This document shows positions 62,915 through 64,000 of a stretch of 64,000 nucleotides of DNA, piece after piece (position 1 is the first letter of the stretch; the number at the start of each line of letters is the position of its first letter). The notes under the pieces are model-generated. The model saw only the letters and a program-made list of their open reading frames with translations, was not told the origin of the DNA and ran no database searches. Origin of the DNA: Marsupella aquatica (Eukaryota > Marchantiophyta); assembly GCA_973895155.1 (NCBI GenBank), contig OZ316892.1, positions 6,324,001-6,388,000 of the forward strand, written 5' to 3'. A program made the position numbers and the translations under genes.

Positions 62915-64000
62915 ATGCAATGCATAACTGTGTGCCGAAGGGATAGGTACGTTCCTTATCATCGTACTTTGCCTAATAAACCGGCGTATGAATTTGTAAT
63001 CAAGGGCAAAGCGAGTTTAGGCCTTGATTGGATTGGATTGGATTTGATTTGGAAGTATGAGTTCGAACAATGATGCAATAAACTTTTCTTTTTGTTCTTG
63101 AAAGGTTCAAAAGCTTTATCCCAAAGAAACATTTCTCTTTCTAACGAACTGATTTCATCTACCGTGGACCACACAAGTAACTATCAATATCAAAGATGGA
63201 CGGTCCGATCAGTGCACCTAAAGGCACTCATTATGGAGATGATGTAATCATGGATTAAGGCAAAGATTAGCTCATCTGCTCATGGGTGAAGCCTTACTTC
63301 TTCTGACTTACAGGTTTTCATGCTCCCTTCAATTTTGACAAATTATAGGATAAGGGCTCTTCCCGTCCAATACTGGGGTATGAGGATTGAGGCGTGTATT
63401 TTCATCGTTCGATGGAGGGGATGGTTTCCATCAACGGCAAAGCAGTGGCCCATACCCGTGGGGCCTTGGCTCTGTGCTGTTCAATCCTCCCTGCTTCCTT
63501 TACGTTTCGAAAGTTTTCCTGTTCAATGATAGCATGCTTGAACACTAATGAAGGAGGGTGAGAAAAGGAACCTGCTTATGGATAACTAGGAAAAAGAACA
63601 CCTGCACTAAGGGAGATACTAGATGGACCCCTAAATTGCTAAGTGTTACTTAATGCACTCTATGAGGCCCCATGAGATTTTGGGACCCTTATTTAAGGTC
63701 TATCAACTAAAGATATTCATTTTGTGAGTCCATCAAGAATATATTTCCACCTGCACTCGTGAAATGGAAGCACAGATGAACAACTTTATAACCTGTTCAA
63801 GTCCAGGAGGAAGCAAGAATAACCAGGCCCGTGACCAAAGGGAGTTTGGTCACATTAAGTTGAACTAAAAAGAGCAAATATTAAATATACTTAGCTTAAG
63901 ATAAAGAAAGTGACAAAGAACAATAGACAAAAGACAAATCATATGTCCCCCTCATCTCTTTCCTCTGCCTACGTAAGACATCATGATCTTGCCTAAATAC
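62915..64000. other. Intergenic right end of window
   Basis: No gene is supportable. A short GATTG/GATTT repetition lies near 63020-63050. The short open frames here have no recognisable domains. Confidence 0.5.

Overview
The window reads as nuclear DNA of a land plant that still makes flagellated cells (bryophyte, lycophyte or fern; a liverwort would fit, but the sequence does not prove it). The reasons are intron-rich genes, a plastid-type cystathionine beta-lyase with a transit-peptide-like leader, a plant-type cobalamin-independent methionine synthase, a plant L1-clade LINE, and a full-length IFT38/CLUAP1 gene. IFT38 is an intraflagellar-transport protein that flowering plants lack.

Five genes could be reconstructed to intact reading frames by following exon phase and family conservation. 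They are cystathionine beta-lyase (+, 2063-5952, 13 coding exons, 480 aa), a conserved plant protein of unknown function (+, 8406-11364, 6 exons, 229 aa), IFT38/CLUAP1 (-, 22590-27742, 10 exons, 451 aa), METE (+, 46039-50130, 13 coding exons, 764 aa) and Integrator subunit 3 (-, 57434-61172, 2 exons, 1163 aa). Cystathionine beta-lyase makes homocysteine and METE methylates it to methionine, so two consecutive steps of methionine synthesis lie on the same strand about 40 kb apart.

The spaces between genes hold decayed or repetitive DNA. There is a frameshifted isochorismatase-like gene with a tandem 3' copy (13.1-14.4 kb), preceded by 83-84 bp tandem repeats. A small acidic membrane-protein gene on the minus strand (30.8-31.65 kb) carries two one-base frame breaks. 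A dead L1-type LINE (31.68-36.74 kb) sits just upstream of that gene's start codon, bounded by a possible 8-bp target-site duplication. Two pogo-like terminal-inverted-repeat elements lie at 41.1-42.2 kb, and there are many short tandem duplications. The stretches 14.4-22.6, 27.7-30.8, 36.7-44 and 50.1-57.4 kb contain no gene I can support.

The most striking local feature is in the 229-aa gene. Among five introns it has one U12-type AT-AC intron (ATATCCTT donor, CTCCTTGAC branch site, AC end) and one GC-AG intron; the others are GT-AG. All exon boundaries were inferred by eye from phase, splice consensus and remembered family conservation, without transcripts or database searches.
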